Made by a program: the position numbers and the translations under genes. Below, piece after piece: positions 34,071 to 44,071 of a stretch of DNA of 64,000 nt; within the stretch, counting starts at the first letter, position 1, and every line of letters starts with the position of its first letter. The notes under the pieces are model-generated. The model made no database searches, was not told where the DNA came from, and saw nothing but the letters and a program-made list of their open reading frames with translations. Origin of the DNA: an uncultured Selenomonadales bacterium (GTDB lineage Bacteria; Bacillota; Negativicutes; Acidaminococcales; Acidaminococcaceae); the NCBI GenBank assembly GCA_900316935.1, contig ONEW01000001.1:32340-96339 (forward strand). Direction: 5' to 3'.

Positions 34071-35855
34071 TCATTCGGCGCCCTTCACTTTGACGGAGAC
34101 CGCCGTCTCCCCATCGACGATGTAGTCGACCGGCGTCACCTGGCGGTGCGGCCCGCCGGCCAGCATGGCCGTCAGGCCTGTGCCCTGCCCCGCTTCGTCA
34201 CCGGCGGACCGGGATGCCGCGCCCTGTACGGCATATTCGACAATGATGTCGTTGTTGCGGACTGCCTTGTTGACTTCGCGCACGTAGTCACGGAGACGGA
34301 TTTTGCGTTTCTTTTCCTCTTCCTGTTTCTGCTTGTCCTGTTCCTTGCCGGAAGTGCCGTCTTCTTTGCTGCCCGCCACGGGGATTCCGGATTCCTTCTG
34401 GTTCCGGATCAGTTCCTGGATCCAGTTCATGGCGGCGCCGCCGCTGACACGCAGCCGGACGGTGCCTTCCGCATCTGCCGGCAGGCTGTATTCCACCGTG
34501 CGCACCATATCGCCGCTGCGGTATGGTTTCAGGACCACATCGATGTGGATGGTGTCCCCGGCCCGGGGATGTTTTTCCCGGACCGACGCAGACTGTACCT
34601 CGGCCACAAGGCTTTCCGTACTCATGTCCACTTTGACGTCGACGCTGCGGATACTCACGTTTTCCAGTTTGTTGCGCATCAGGACATTGAGGCACTCCTT
34701 CAGCTCTTCAGGCAGGGTGTCCGTCAGTTTGTCCGTGCTGTAAAACATGTTCTGCCGCACGATGCGCAGCGGCTTTTCCTGGCTGTCGGAAGCCTCTACG
34801 TCGAATTCGACGCGCCCCGAACCGCCGGCCGCCGTGTCGGCCACCTGGGACACCGTGCTGGTGACGGCCGCCGCAATCAGGTCCGGCGCCAGCTGCGGGT
34901 CATCGACGACCTGCACACGGACGCTGCCGTTTTCGGAACGGTCCATGTCCGCAGCCTGTACGAAGACAGGGATGGACGCGGGCAAGGGCCCGACCTTGCC
35001 GGCCACGCCGGCGCTGCGGTCCTGGGTGACCGTCCCGACGGATTCCCCGACCGTCCCGACCTTGTAGGAAGTCTGGATGTTCGGCAGGGACGTCAGAATC
35101 CAGGCCTTCGTAAGGAAGAAGTCCGCATCGCCCCGCTGCAGAAACGGATGCCCGAAAGCCAGCACGCGGCCTTGTTCGTCCGTCCAGGTCACGGTACCGA
35201 TGGCCCCCAGGGTCAAATCGCCCGTCATGAGGGCGACCCCGACAGCGCTGCCCGGTTCCAGATTTCCAATGGGGCGCGGACTGCCGGAAGCTCCCGCATC
35301 AAAAACCGTCAGGCCGCTGGTTCCCAGGTCGCGGTTCAGCTTCTCCAGGGCCAGCGGCGAAAAGCCGCCCGCCAGCAGCGGTGTTCCCGCCGGAACGCTT
35401 CCCGCTTCCGCCGTGGACGCAGGCAGGGAAGACGGAAGGCCGCGGCGCGGCACGACGGGATTGAGCATGCGGAGCATGGTCTCGATGGGCTGCAGGAAGC
35501 AGTAATGCGGGTCGTTGAAGGCCTTGCCGAACGCTACGGCTCCTGCCAGGCGCCCGTTGATATAGACCGGGCTGCCGCTCATACCCTGGGAAATGCCGCC
35601 GCTGCGTTCAATGACATCCCCGCCGGCCCGGATGAGGATCTGGTAGCCCTGGGTATCATTGCCCGTCACGCCCAGCACTTCCACGGGGAACGTTTCGATG
35701 GTGTCCCCCGTGACGACCGTTTTTGCATAGCCCTTCATTCCAGCCTGGAGCTGTTCGACCGGCAGGATCGGCGTGCGTGCCGACGCCTGTCCCCCTGCCA
35801 GGAGCACCAGGGCCAGGCTGAGGCTGCAGAGTGTTTTCCACATGAAATGTCTCAC
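34071..35855 (-). CDS. SpoIVB-type S55 peptidase-domain protein, secreted
   Basis: A 594-residue protein with signal peptide and the S55 serine-protease motif GISQGMSGSPVYINGRLAG (Ser of GMSGSP near residue 93), as in SpoIVB. A GHPF motif with a candidate His lies near 236, after the Ser motif rather than before it. The C-terminal half is strand-rich and carries a Lys/Glu coiled region near 505-525. The GTG at 35855 is chosen because GGAGAG at 35862-35867 is ideally spaced; the next ATG (35843) has no such site. Sporulation is not expected here, so the substrate is unknown. It overlaps nothing but starts inside the lipoyl-like gene's flank. Confidence 0.75.
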   Translation of the reverse strand: MRHFMWKTLCSLSLALVLLAGGQASARTPILPVEQLQAGMKGYAKTVVTGDTIETFPVEVLGVTGNDTQGYQILIRAGGDVIERSGGISQGMSGSPVYINGRLAGAVAFGKAFNDPHYCFLQPIETMLRMLNPVVPRRGLPSSLPASTAEAGSVPAGTPLLAGGFSPLALEKLNRDLGTSGLTVFDAGASGSPRPIGNLEPGSAVGVALMTGDLTLGAIGTVTWTDEQGRVLAFGHPFLQRGDADFFLTKAWILTSLPNIQTSYKVGTVGESVGTVTQDRSAGVAGKVGPLPASIPVFVQAADMDRSENGSVRVQVVDDPQLAPDLIAAAVTSTVSQVADTAAGGSGRVEFDVEASDSQEKPLRIVRQNMFYSTDKLTDTLPEELKECLNVLMRNKLENVSIRSVDVKVDMSTESLVAEVQSASVREKHPRAGDTIHIDVVLKPYRSGDMVRTVEYSLPADAEGTVRLRVSGGAAMNWIQELIRNQKESGIPVAGSKEDGTSGKEQDKQKQEEEKKRKIRLRDYVREVNKAVRNNDIIVEYAVQGAASRSAGDEAGQGTGLTAMLAGGPHRQVTPVDYIVDGETAVSVKVKGAE

Positions 35856-35889
35856 TTGTCTCTCTCCAACAAAGATGCCGGGACCCGGC

Positions 35890-36198
35890 TCAAGGTTCAA
35901 TTTCCGCTACAATCTGGCCGCCTGCGATCTGCTGTCCGGCCGTCACATAGACGGCCTTCACCGTACCGGTCACCGTGGCGCGCGCCGCCGGGGCAGCACC
36001 CATGATGGTCTTCACCTTCACAAGCACATCGCCCTGCGACACGCTCTGGCCCGCCTTGACGAGCCCGTCCGCCTGGACGACGCCGTTCAGCGTGCTTTTC
36101 TGGGCCACCCCCGCCGCAAACGCAAACGAATAGACGCCGAAAGCCGCAACGGCAACAGCGGCTGCTACGATCTGCTTCCAGTATGAAGGTCTGCGCAT
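35890..36198 (-). CDS. Secreted or anchored single biotinyl/lipoyl-like domain protein
   Basis: A 102-residue protein with an N-terminal hydrophobic segment (IVAAAVAVAAFGVYSFAFAA) and then one biotinyl/lipoyl-type hammerhead domain (about 35-102). The segment GDVLVKVKTIMGAAPAARA resembles the hairpin of lipoyl domains and of HlyD/RND adaptors; a modifiable Lys in an MKM context is not present. Function unknown; probably a periplasmic structural module. GGAGGA precedes the ATG. It is 35 bases upstream of the S55 protein gene and likely cotranscribed. Confidence 0.7.
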   Translation of the reverse strand: MRRPSYWKQIVAAAVAVAAFGVYSFAFAAGVAQKSTLNGVVQADGLVKAGQSVSQGDVLVKVKTIMGAAPAARATVTGTVKAVYVTAGQQIAGGQIVAEIEP

Positions 36199-36319
36199 AA
36201 CGATTCCTCCTTCCGCACCGGACCGGCTTCCGGAAGAAGCGCAGTCCCTTTCCCACGACAGTTATCCTTACCGCCCGCCGGAACCGGCGGAAACGGATAT
36301 ACACTAGGCCTATTATAAT

Positions 36320-36352
36320 ATTATACACCGGGACACGATATTATTGTGTCAA
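36320..36352 (-). promoter_or_regulatory. Promoter region with dyad for the lipoyl-like and S55 genes
   Basis: On the minus strand TTGACA (36347-36352) and TATAAT (36320-36325) are present, but the 21-base spacer is too long for a standard promoter. Between them is a near-perfect dyad (GACAC, 9 bases, GTGTC, at 36332-36350; one arm mismatch when extended). The long spacer and dyad suggest activator dependence, as in MerR-type promoters (inference). Confidence 0.4.
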
Positions 36353-36386
36353 TTTTTTGTGGCTCCCGAAAACTTTCCGCCCCGCC

Positions 36387-37781
36387 TCACTGGCGGAAAA
36401 CACCAAGGGCGATGCTGACAGGGCGTTCGGCCCCGTCGGACGGCCGATTCTTCACCTGGCCGTCCACGACCATTTCCGAAGACCCGCCGCCGTCGAAGTT
36501 GACGGCCTGCACGGCGCCGAAGCGGCGCAGGTACCAGGCAAACTCCTTCAGGGTCATGCCGGCGGAATACTGGCTGCGGCCGTCCACGACCATGAGGAGG
36601 AGGGAGCCGTCCGCCTTGACACCGGCACCCGTCCGCGGCGCGCGGCCATTGGCGATATCGCCTGCCATCTGTTCCTGGGCGGAGCGGACGTTGATGGACC
36701 CGTTTTCCACCAAGGAGGGGCCGGCCCCGACGACCATCTGCATCAAGTCGGCCGTGTGGCTGCCCAGGGTCTGCTCAATTTCCAGCGGGTCCCCGACGCG
36801 TACTTTTGCCAGGGCATCCGCATTGGCGCCGTGGCCCGACAGGACGAGGGAATCTGCGTCCAGGGACATGTTCCCTTTGGTGGACACGGCGGTCACGCGG
36901 CCGTCCTTCACCTTGACCTCGCGGCCGAATTCATTCGTGCCGGTCGAGCGGCCATACTGGCCGTTGAAGACGATAAGGTCCTGGGCCAGCCGCTGCCGGT
37001 TGACGCCGGTGATAGGCAGCTCCACGGCGCCCGGCAGTTTCACCGTACCCCGGTAGGACAGGTCCTGCAGTACGCTGTACCGCCCCTCCTTGTCCCTGGC
37101 CAGGGCGCTGCGGGGAGTGTCATCTCCGCCGAAGAAGGTGTCCTCCCATTTGCAGTTGCCGATGACCCAGCCGTCCGTGTCGAAATAGCAGGCATTGACG
37201 GCGGCGCGGGCGCCCGTCGCGGAAGCCGCCTGCGCCAGGCGGCCCCGTCCGTTATGGTCGAGGGCCGCAGAGAAGGGTTTCACGTAGTAGCCGCTGCCCG
37301 GTGCCAAGGTCAGGGCGTAAAGGCGCACGGCCTTTCCGTCCATATCGTCCTGCCAGTAGGTGTACTGCAGGCCGTTGCCCAGGTCTTTGGTCTGGCGGAT
37401 GATCTGGATCCGGTACAGGTCCAGGACCAGGCGGTCGGGGTTCTTCAGCAGCAGTACGCGGTGCTGTCCTTCCTTAGCCAGCGTCACCTGCAGCCGGCTG
37501 GCGGACCGCCCCTGCGGCGTCATCTCAATCTGGCGGACCGCCGGATCTTTCGGTTTCTGGACGAACTTCTTCGCCGCCTTCGTGTCCAGGTCGAGGCGGA
37601 TGCCTGTCCCGTCCACCGTCTCCTTGTACTGCACCGGCGCATCCAGGTCCAGCACGACGCGGACCTTTGTCGGGCTCGTACTGACCCGCATATTCGTGAC
37701 GGCCGCCTGGGCCGGCGTCTGCACCAGGAGCAGCAGGGCACCCAGCAGTCCTGCCAGACACCCTGTAACGTTTCCTTTCAT
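36387..37781 (-). CDS. AMIN-domain phosphodiester glycosidase family protein
   Basis: A 464-residue secreted protein: signal peptide (to about QTPAQA), an N-terminal AMIN-type domain (about 28-120, RVVLDLDAPVQYKE and RLVLDLYRIQ), which in other proteins binds peptidoglycan or cell-envelope glycans, and a C-terminal NAGPA/DUF2233 phosphodiester glycosidase domain (about 170-464; AAVNACYFDTDGWVIGN, AVNFDGGGSSEMVVDG). The substrate is unknown; a cell-wall or envelope glycan phosphodiester is inferred. The ATG at 37781 is used because a longer frame would run through the mreB terminator. Confidence 0.82.
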   Translation of the reverse strand: MKGNVTGCLAGLLGALLLLVQTPAQAAVTNMRVSTSPTKVRVVLDLDAPVQYKETVDGTGIRLDLDTKAAKKFVQKPKDPAVRQIEMTPQGRSASRLQVTLAKEGQHRVLLLKNPDRLVLDLYRIQIIRQTKDLGNGLQYTYWQDDMDGKAVRLYALTLAPGSGYYVKPFSAALDHNGRGRLAQAASATGARAAVNACYFDTDGWVIGNCKWEDTFFGGDDTPRSALARDKEGRYSVLQDLSYRGTVKLPGAVELPITGVNRQRLAQDLIVFNGQYGRSTGTNEFGREVKVKDGRVTAVSTKGNMSLDADSLVLSGHGANADALAKVRVGDPLEIEQTLGSHTADLMQMVVGAGPSLVENGSINVRSAQEQMAGDIANGRAPRTGAGVKADGSLLLMVVDGRSQYSAGMTLKEFAWYLRRFGAVQAVNFDGGGSSEMVVDGQVKNRPSDGAERPVSIALGVFRQ

Positions 37782-37810
37782 CAAACCGGTACCTTCCTTT
37801 CTGAAATGGG

Positions 37811-37850
37811 AAAACGGCCGTGAAACAGGCGATACGCCCTTTCCGGCCGT
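37811..37850 (-). terminator. Intrinsic terminator after mreB
   Basis: On the minus strand ACGGCCG pairs with CGGCCGT, enclosing a second stem (GGCG/CGCC), followed by TTTTCCC. It starts 52 bases after the mreB stop. Confidence 0.75.
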
Positions 37851-37901
37851 CCATGAAATATATCTTGTCATTTTTCCGTCCCGCCTGCGGGCCGGGCCAT
37901 A

Positions 37902-38924
37902 TCAGAACATGGCGTTGCTGAACACCGTGCCGGGGCGCAGCTTGTCCAGGTTCTCCAGCGCCTTGCCCGTACCGACCGCCACGCAGTCCAGCGGGTTTTC
38001 CGCCACAATGACCTTGATGCCCGTGTTCTCGCTCAGCATATGGGCCAGACCGCCCAGCAATGCTCCGCCGCCGGTCAGGCAGATGCCGTTGGCCACGATG
38101 TCCGCCGACAGTTCGGGCGGGCATTTTTCCAGTACGGAGCGGATGCGTCCGAAGAGGCTGTCCAGCGATTCCGACAGGGCCTCGCGGACGTCCTTCGACG
38201 AAACGGTCAGCTGCACAGGCATGCCGTTCACCGTATTCTGCGCCGTCAGGTCCATGGTCTTGTCCGGCACATCAGGATCCACATTGCCGATCTCGACCTT
38301 GATCTTTTCCGCCAGGGTTTCCCCGATGAGGCAGTTGTATTCCTTCTTGATGTAGCGCACGATGGCCTCGTCAAACTTATCGCCGCCGATGCGTACGGAA
38401 TCGGAATCTACCACGCCGCCGAGGCTCAGGATGGCGATATCCGTCGTGCCGCCGCCGATGTCGACGACCATCTTGCCGGACGGCACCATGATGTCGAGGC
38501 CGGCCCCCAGGGCAGCTGCCAGCGGTTCCTCAATGAGGTATGTCTTGGACACGCCGGCCTGGATGGTCGCTTCCAACACGGCCCGCTTTTCCACAGACGT
38601 GATGTTGACCGGGATGCAGGTCATGACACGGGGACGGAAGAAGAAGCTCTTCCCCGCCACTTTATGGATCAGGTATTCCAGCATTTTCTGGGTAATGGTG
38701 TAATTGGCGATGACTCCATCCCGCAGAGGGCGTACCGCCACGATGCCATGGGGCGTCCGCCCCAGCATGTCCCGGGCTTCGGTCCCCACGGCCAGGATCT
38801 TGTTCGTCTTCTTTTCCACGGCCACGACGGAGGGCTCGTTCAATACGATGCCCTTCCCCTTTGCATATACGAGGATGTTGGCCGTCCCCAAATCAATTCC
38901 AATGTCTGTCGCTCCGCCAAACAT
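37902..38924 (-). CDS. mreB: Rod-shape determining actin homologue MreB/Mbl
   Basis: A 340-residue bacterial actin that positions elongation synthases. It starts GIDLGTANILVYAKGKG and has the phosphate motif VVDIGGGTTDIAIL and the VSKTYLIEEPLAAALG segment. In Bacillus the gene between murAA and the spoIIID/mbl region is mbl, so this copy may be the mbl orthologue. It is 15 bases downstream of murA. Confidence 0.95.
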   Translation of the reverse strand: MFGGATDIGIDLGTANILVYAKGKGIVLNEPSVVAVEKKTNKILAVGTEARDMLGRTPHGIVAVRPLRDGVIANYTITQKMLEYLIHKVAGKSFFFRPRVMTCIPVNITSVEKRAVLEATIQAGVSKTYLIEEPLAAALGAGLDIMVPSGKMVVDIGGGTTDIAILSLGGVVDSDSVRIGGDKFDEAIVRYIKKEYNCLIGETLAEKIKVEIGNVDPDVPDKTMDLTAQNTVNGMPVQLTVSSKDVREALSESLDSLFGRIRSVLEKCPPELSADIVANGICLTGGGALLGGLAHMLSENTGIKVIVAENPLDCVAVGTGKALENLDKLRPGTVFSNAMF

Positions 38925-38939
38925 AATCTTTCTCCTTCC

Positions 38940-40208
38940 TTACTCCTGCACCTTGATGCGCTGGATGTCGGCACCCAGGGATTGCAGTTTGCCGACCAGG
39001 TTTTCGTACCCGCGGTCGATGTGGTGCAGGTTGCCGATGACCGTCTTGCCTTCGGCCACCAGGCCCGCCAGGACCATGGCAGCGCCGGCACGCAGGTCCG
39101 TTGCGTTGACTTCGCAGCCCGTCAGCTTGGCCGGCCCTTCAATCAGGGCGCCGCGGGCGCCCGTCGTCTCAATACTGGCCCCCATGCGGTTCAGTTCCAC
39201 CACGTGCATAAAGCGGTTCTCAAACACCGTCTCCATGACCGTGCTGCGGCCCCTGCAGATGGTCATCATGGCCATCATCTGGGCCTGCATGTCCGTCGGG
39301 AACCCAGGATAGGGCATCGTCTTGATGTTGATGGCCTTCAGTTCGCCCGGGCAGGTGACGTGGATGCGGTCGATGTCCTCCTCAATGGTGACACCGGCTT
39401 CGCGCAGCTTCGCCAGCAGGGGTTTCTGGTGTTCCACCAGCACGTTTTCAATAATGACGTCGCCATGGGTCATGGCCGCGCCGATCATATAGGTACCCGC
39501 CTCGATGCGGTCCGGAATGACCGTATGGTCGCTGCCGTGCATATGTTTGACGCCTTCAATGCGGATGACGTCTGTTCCGGCGCCGCGCACATGGGCGCCC
39601 ATCTGGTTCAGGTAGTTCGCCAGGTCGACGATTTCCGGTTCTTCCGCCGGGTTTTCCAGGGTCGTCGTCCCTTCCGCCAGACAGGCCGCCATCATGATGT
39701 TTTCCGTCGCGCCCACGCTGGGAAAATCCAGATAGATGTCGGCGCCCTTCAGGCCCTGGGGAGCCGTGGCTTCGATGAAGCCGTGGTCCTGGGTGATTTT
39801 GGCGCCCAGCAGTTCAAAGCCTTTCAGATGCAGGTCGATGGGCCGGCTGCCGATGGCGCAGCCGCCAGGCTGGGAAATGCGGGCATGGCCCACTCGGGCC
39901 AGCAGGGGTCCCATGACCACGAAAGAGGCGCGCATGCTGTGCACCAGTTCGTATGGCGCTTCATACGCCGTAATGCTGCGTGTGTCCATCGTCAGGGCAT
40001 GATCTTCGCTGCTGTCAATCTTAACGCCCAGGTATTCCAGGACGCCGCAAATCGTCTTGACATCTTCCAGCTGGGGAATTTCGTCCAGACGGCTCGGGGT
40101 TTCGCCCAGGATGGAACCGGCTATGATGGGCAGGACGGCGTTCTTCGCACCGCTGGTCTTGACAGTGCCTGTCAGGCGGTTGCCGCCCTTGACAATCAGT
40201 TTGTCCAC
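38940..40208 (-). CDS. murA: UDP-N-acetylglucosamine 1-carboxyvinyltransferase MurA
   Basis: First committed step of peptidoglycan synthesis. The 422-residue EPSP-synthase-fold enzyme has the catalytic Cys117 in [15 protein letters not shown] (the fosfomycin target) and the N-terminal [17 protein letters not shown]. It starts with GTG at 40208, supported by AGGAGG 7 bases upstream. It heads a murA-mreB unit with its own promoter. Confidence 0.97.
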   Translation of the reverse strand: MDKLIVKGGNRLTGTVKTSGAKNAVLPIIAGSILGETPSRLDEIPQLEDVKTICGVLEYLGVKIDSSEDHALTMDTRSITAYEAPYELVHSMRASFVVMGPLLARVGHARISQPGGCAIGSRPIDLHLKGFELLGAKITQDHGFIEATAPQGLKGADIYLDFPSVGATENIMMAACLAEGTTTLENPAEEPEIVDLANYLNQMGAHVRGAGTDVIRIEGVKHMHGSDHTVIPDRIEAGTYMIGAAMTHGDVIIENVLVEHQKPLLAKLREAGVTIEEDIDRIHVTCPGELKAINIKTMPYPGFPTDMQAQMMAMMTICRGRSTVMETVFENRFMHVVELNRMGASIETTGARGALIEGPAKLTGCEVNATDLRAGAAMVLAGLVAEGKTVIGNLHHIDRGYENLVGKLQSLGADIQRIKVQE

Positions 40209-40307
40209 TCAGAATCCTCCTGTGTACCATACGGTACGTTGTCTCAAAACTTATATTTGGTATTCATGGCACACTGCGCCATGATATCTTTATAATCAAT
40301 CTATCCT

Positions 40308-40337
40308 ATATTAGCACTTTTCGGTCCTGTTCCGCAA
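40308..40337 (-). promoter_or_regulatory. Promoter of murA-mreB
   Basis: TTGCGG (40332-40337), an 18-base spacer ending TGC, and TAATAT (40308-40313) on the minus strand: weak -35 with an extended -10, about 100 bases before murA. Confidence 0.55.
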
Positions 40338-40354
40338 GTATCTTTCCAGACACT

Positions 40355-40383
40355 AAAAAAGCGGCGGAACCGCCGCCGCTTTT
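40355..40383 (-). terminator. Strong terminator after the coiled-coil membrane protein gene
   Basis: AAAAGCGGCGG pairs perfectly with CCGCCGCTTTT around a 5-base loop; on the minus strand the stem is followed by TTTTTT. It lies 8 bases after the stop at 40392. Confidence 0.92.
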
Positions 40384-40391
40384 ATCTTGCT

Positions 40392-40838
40392 TTACTTCTT
40401 CAGTTTCAGGGTACGTGCGGCCGCCTCTTCCTGCTGCCGCCGTTCTTCCGCCAGTTCCCTCATGCGCCGTGCCTTGGCTTCGGCACGCTGTTTCTGGGCT
40501 TCGTCCAGTTCCGCAGAGGTCTGGTGGTTCTTGGCCGCTTCCTCTTTGCGCAGCCGTTCCCAGGCTTCCCGTTCAGTCTGGATATGCTGGCGCTGCTCCT
40601 CCATCTTGCGGCGCATTTCCGCTTCCCGCTGGTACATGTTGGACAGCAGGGGTTTCTGCGCCATCTTCCGGGAGTAGTAGAGATAGGCGAAAAAGACGGG
40701 CCACAACAGGAACGTAAAGACAATCCAGCCAGGGCGGAAGGGTGTCTTGCGTTTTTCTGAATCGCGGATGACATACCATGTCAGGATGCACCGCACGACG
40801 AGGGACACCCAGATATATGTATTTTGATCAAAATTCAT
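40392..40838 (-). CDS. Hypothetical membrane protein with C-terminal coiled coil
   Basis: Not recognised. The 148 residues show two hydrophobic segments (about 8-24 and 36-55, GWIVFTFLLWPVFFAYLYY) and a highly charged coiled coil (about 66-148) rich in Arg, Glu and Gln. Expected to be a small inner-membrane protein with a cytoplasmic helical tail. Cotranscribed with the small gene upstream (53-base gap). Confidence 0.65.
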   Translation of the reverse strand: MNFDQNTYIWVSLVVRCILTWYVIRDSEKRKTPFRPGWIVFTFLLWPVFFAYLYYSRKMAQKPLLSNMYQREAEMRRKMEEQRQHIQTEREAWERLRKEEAAKNHQTSAELDEAQKQRAEAKARRMRELAEERRQQEEAAARTLKLKK

Positions 40839-40891
40839 GCTGTCTGCCTTCTCCTGCCTTCAAGTCCGTTCCCGCCGCGTTTCTGCCCCGG

Positions 40892-41077
40892 TCATTTCGC
40901 CAGACGGACTTTGTCCACCAAAATGTTGTAATAGGTCTGCTTTTCCGAGATCACCTTTTTCAGGTGCCGGATCCTGTCCGGGTCGTCTGTTTTAGCCAAG
41001 AGGGCCTTCAGGTCGTTGATTTCCGCTTTCAGTTCCACCATTTTGTTGCCGGCAACCGGTTTCATGAAATCTTTCAT
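40892..41077 (-). CDS. Hypothetical small coiled-coil protein
   Basis: Not recognised. Starting at the ATG at 41077 it has 61 residues, mostly one amphipathic helix (MVELKAEINDLKALLAKTDD, then RHLKKVISEKQTYYN). A GGAGG site lies 10 bases upstream; a longer frame (90 residues) would begin inside the promoter. Position between the ATP synthase terminator and murA recalls small unknown genes found there in other Firmicutes. Confidence 0.6.
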   Translation of the reverse strand: MKDFMKPVAGNKMVELKAEINDLKALLAKTDDPDRIRHLKKVISEKQTYYNILVDKVRLAK

Positions 41078-41162
41078 GATGCTGTCACCTCCTGCCCACA
41101 TTGTACCCGATTCCCATGATACTGGGTATCCGAATCCGTTTCTGGATATCCCCCCTACTGTC

Positions 41163-41192
41163 ATTATATACTAAAACAGTCAGGCAGGGCAA
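41163..41192 (-). promoter_or_regulatory. Promoter for the two small genes before murA
   Basis: TTGCCC (41187-41192), an 18-base spacer and TATAAT (41163-41168) on the minus strand, about 85 bases before the start at 41077. Confidence 0.65.
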
Positions 41193-41213
41193 CCGCGGCG
41201 GCCGGAACCCGTC

Positions 41214-41248
41214 AAAAAAAAGGCACCCTGCGTCATGCAGGATGCCTT
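41214..41248 (-). terminator. Strong terminator of the ATP synthase operon
   Basis: On the minus strand AAGGCATCCTGC pairs with GCAGGGTGCCTT (one U-G) around a 5-base loop and runs into TTTTTT, 21 bases after the atpC stop. Confidence 0.95.
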
Positions 41249-41269
41249 GCGTTATTGCGTCTGCCTTGC

Positions 41270-41692
41270 TCAGGCTTTGGCTTTCGACAGTTTTACCGTC
41301 TTGATCCGGGCTTCGGCCCGTTTCAGGTCGGCCTGGACGGCCGGCAGATCGATTTCCTTGTCCAGGTTGTCAATCTTGGCTTTGGCACGTTCCAGGGCTG
41401 CCTCCGCTTTCTCCACATCGATGGATTCAGCGATTTCGGCGGCTACACTTAAAATGGTAACCACATTGTCCTTGACTTCGAGGAACCCGCCGTCCACAAA
41501 CAGATAATGTGCCTCCCCGGTCTCGTCGCGGTATTTCAGCGGCGCAGGGTCGAGGGCCGCAACCATGGTGGCATGCCGGGGCAGGATGCCCACGGCACCG
41601 CCTTCGGTATGGGCGTCGACATAGGAGATGTTATCTGCCTGGAACACGTAGGCGTCCGGAGACAGGACATTCAACTGCATTAAATTAGCCAT
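41270..41692 (-). CDS. atpC: ATP synthase F1 subunit epsilon
   Basis: A 140-residue central-stalk subunit: N-terminal beta sandwich (LNVLSPDAYVFQADNISYVD; GGAVGILPRHATMVAALDP) and C-terminal two-helix domain (residues about 88-140). The ATG at 41692 is preferred, with GGAG 7 bases upstream; it lies 4 bases after the atpD stop. Last gene of the operon. Confidence 0.96.
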   Translation of the reverse strand: MANLMQLNVLSPDAYVFQADNISYVDAHTEGGAVGILPRHATMVAALDPAPLKYRDETGEAHYLFVDGGFLEVKDNVVTILSVAAEIAESIDVEKAEAALERAKAKIDNLDKEIDLPAVQADLKRAEARIKTVKLSKAKA

Positions 41693-41696
41693 AAGC

Positions 41697-43118
<1,422 letters not shown>

Positions 43119-43134
43119 CTATAATTTTCCTCCC

Positions 43135-44064
43135 TTAGTTTTGCTGGCTCAGCGCTTCCGCACCGCCAACAATTTCGTTGATTTCACGAGTAATGCCTGC
43201 TTGACGAGCTTTATTGTATGACAACTCTAAAGATCTAAGTAAATCACTCGCATTGTCGGTAGCCGAAGACATGGCCGTCATACGGGCACCGAGTTCGGAT
43301 GCCGCAGCCTGCATGAGCGCGGCATAAATCAGAGTCTTGACGTAGTTAGGAAGCAGTTCCTTCATCAGCGTCTGGGGATTCGGCTCGTAAATGACTTCGC
43401 CGATCTCCTCTTCCTCTTCCCCGTCTTCACCTGCCGGGAAGGAGACACCGCTGGAAATCCTGACTGCTTTTTCGCCCGGTACCAGGACCGGCAGCAACTG
43501 GGTGGTTTCCGGCGTGAAGGACAGGGCCGACTTGAAATGCGTGTAAATCAGCTTCACCTCGTCCACTTCTCCTGAAATGAACATTTCGGAAGCGGCCTTG
43601 GCGATCTGTTCCGCATAATCGAAGTTCGGTTTGTCCGACAGGCCGAAGAAATCCTTCGCTACATCGAAGCCGCGATGCTGGAAATATTCCTTCGCTTTAC
43701 GGCCGACCGTGATGATGCTGTAGTTTTCACATTCCGTGATTTCCGCCAGGGCATGCTTCAGGACGTTGGAGTTGTAAGGGCCGGCCAAGCCTTTATCGCC
43801 GGCGATTACGATGAATCCGGTCTTCTGCACGCTGCGGGAAGCCATCAGCGGCGCTTCGCCCAGGTCCAGCTTGCTTTGCAGCGTGCTGTCGCCCAGGGCG
43901 GTGATGAGCATCGATTCGATTTTGTCGGCAAAGGGGCGGCTGGATGCAGCTTTTTCCTGCGCCCGGCGCAGACGCGCGGCAGCAACCATCTTCATCGCTT
44001 TCGTGATCTGCTGGATGTTCCCGATACTGCGCATGTGCCGGTGAATTTCGCGTGGATTCGGCAT
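43135..44064 (-). CDS. atpG: ATP synthase F1 subunit gamma
   Basis: The central rotor shaft. The 309 residues start MPNPREIHRHMRSIGNIQQI, with the paired coiled-coil ends (N-terminal about 1-55; C-terminal from about 245, SSATDNASDLLRSLELSYNKARQAGITREINEIVGGAEAL shortened here in motif terms). It is about 20 residues longer than typical because of an acidic insert (EDGEEEEEIGEV, near residue 212). Confidence 0.96.
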   Translation of the reverse strand: MPNPREIHRHMRSIGNIQQITKAMKMVAAARLRRAQEKAASSRPFADKIESMLITALGDSTLQSKLDLGEAPLMASRSVQKTGFIVIAGDKGLAGPYNSNVLKHALAEITECENYSIITVGRKAKEYFQHRGFDVAKDFFGLSDKPNFDYAEQIAKAASEMFISGEVDEVKLIYTHFKSALSFTPETTQLLPVLVPGEKAVRISSGVSFPAGEDGEEEEEIGEVIYEPNPQTLMKELLPNYVKTLIYAALMQAAASELGARMTAMSSATDNASDLLRSLELSYNKARQAGITREINEIVGGAEALSQQN

Positions 44065-44071
44065 CAGTCAC

